Positions 63,305-64,000 of a DNA stretch of 64,000 nucleotides are shown one piece after another; the stretch's first letter is position 1, and each line of letters opens with the position of its first letter. A model generated the notes under the pieces. It did not search any database and had not been told where the DNA came from. It was given only the letters and a program-made list of their open reading frames with translations. Source of the DNA: Dokdonella sp. (GTDB lineage: Bacteria; Pseudomonadota; Gammaproteobacteria; Xanthomonadales; Rhodanobacteraceae); the NCBI GenBank assembly GCA_016712865.1, contig JADJQH010000004.1, positions 226,904-290,903 on the forward strand. The letters run 5' to 3'. Both the position numbers and the translations under genes were made by a program.

Positions 63305-64000
63305 ATGGCCAGCACCAGCGCGGCACAAGCCGGCACACAGGCAGGCACGGCGCTGAGCCAGGGCCACAGGGAAAGTGATCTTCGCCTCCAGCCTCGGCAC
63401 GGTTTTCGAGTGGTGCGACTTCTATCTTCACGGCTCGCTCGCAGCCATCATCGCCAGGCAGTTATTTTTCAGCACTCAACCCACCAGCGGATCCATCTTC
63501 GCTCTGCTTGCCTTTGCCGCAGGTTTTTGCGGTGCGCCCGTTCGGCGCGCTGGTATTCGGTCGCCTCGGTGACTGATCAGGGAAATGCACCTTCTCGCCA
63601 CCATCGTGCTGATGGGATTGTCGGCGACATTCCCGGTCGGCGTGCTGCCGGCTTACACCAGCATCGGCATCGCCGCACCCATCATCTCATCAGCTTGCGC
63701 CTGCTGCAGGAATCGCGCTCGGCGGCGAGTACGGCGGCGCGGCAACGTATGTGGCGGAACATGCACCGAACGGGAAACGGGGCCTCTACACCAGCTTCAT
63801 CCAGACCACGGCCACGCTGGACTTTTCCTGTCGCTGCTGGTGATTCTCGGCGTGCGTACCTGGCTGGGTGCCGAGGCATTCGAGGGGCCTGGGGCTGGCG
63901 CATTCCCTTCCTGTTGTCGGCGATCCTGCTCGGCATCTCGGTGTGGATTCGCCTGCAGTTGAACGAATCACCCCTGTTCCAGCAGATGAAGGCGGAAGGC
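63305..64000 (+). pseudogene. MFS metabolite:H+ symporter, frameshifted and cut by the window end
   Basis: N-terminal half of a major facilitator of the ProP/shikimate-type MHS family. Fragments in different frames: VIFASSLGTVFEWCDFYLHG (TM1), FALLAFAAGF (TM2), FLVTIVLMGLSATF-like text, ALGGEYGGAATYVAEHAPNG with KRGLYTSFIQTTATL (the family GGExGGA...AP motif), SLLVILGVRTWLG and WIRLQLNESPLFQQMKAEG at the edge. ATG 63305 follows GGAG. At least five indels. Substrate unknown; divergent from ubiJ. Confidence 0.72.

Noticed and set aside
1-64000. tRNA or rRNA genes
   Set aside because: I read the intergenic regions for cloverleaf or rRNA-like sequence and found none I could support.

Overview
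The window looks like one contig of a high-GC gammaproteobacterium, most probably from the Lysobacterales (Xanthomonadales), close to the Rhodanobacteraceae/Dokdonella group. The evidence is the hemD-hemX-hemY and ubiJ-ubiB gene orders, GTAG-type palindromic repeats like those of Stenotrophomonas/Xanthomonas, many Sec-secreted proteins carrying an [LI]F-x-DGF-D motif, and E. coli-like housekeeping proteins (HrpB, TatD, SrkA, MenI, ArfB, UppP). The taxon is inferred; no rRNA gene is present.

From 0 to 24 kb the content is mainly housekeeping. It includes the HrpB helicase, TatD, an AraC regulator divergent from a secreted protein, the haem operon hemD-hemX-hemY (8.9-12.1 kb), MenI-type thioesterase plus SrkA kinase, an acyltransferase/YheT-like hydrolase pair, a secreted beta-helix protein, an ECF sigma factor, an 8-unit 83-bp REP array, an SLC13-type permease and a Ycf46-like AAA ATPase. 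From 24 to 34 kb there are two TPR/sulfotransferase-like proteins (one degenerate), a three-gene group led by a Rieske-fold protein that has lost every cluster ligand, a PEBP protein, UppP and a PA0069-type radical SAM protein, separated by clusters of short palindromic mobile elements.

From 34.5 to 41.2 kb a tightly packed minus-strand operon, iadA-cphB-cphA-(ATP-grasp-less CphA paralogue), encodes cyanophycin synthesis and degradation: CphA polymerises Asp/Arg, CphB cuts the polymer to beta-Asp-Arg and IadA is placed to split the dipeptide. The fourth gene is a Mur-ligase-type paralogue of unclear role. Pirin, an acyltransferase and ArfB follow.

From 44 to 55.5 kb lies an RHS polymorphic-toxin island. 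It has one full-length secreted RHS protein and two promoterless 3' RHS cassettes, each with a different C-terminal tip and its own overlapping immunity-like gene. A repeated junction sequence separates them, and a ~0.79-kb direct duplication carrying the 3' end of ubiM flanks the last cassette. A lux/las-box-like palindrome and a C9 tract precede the full-length gene.

Beyond ~56 kb frameshifts accumulate in almost every gene (surface repeat protein, M14 carboxypeptidase, TruC, UbiB, UbiJ, MFS transporter). This is best explained by poor consensus near the contig end, so those calls are reconstructions across frames.
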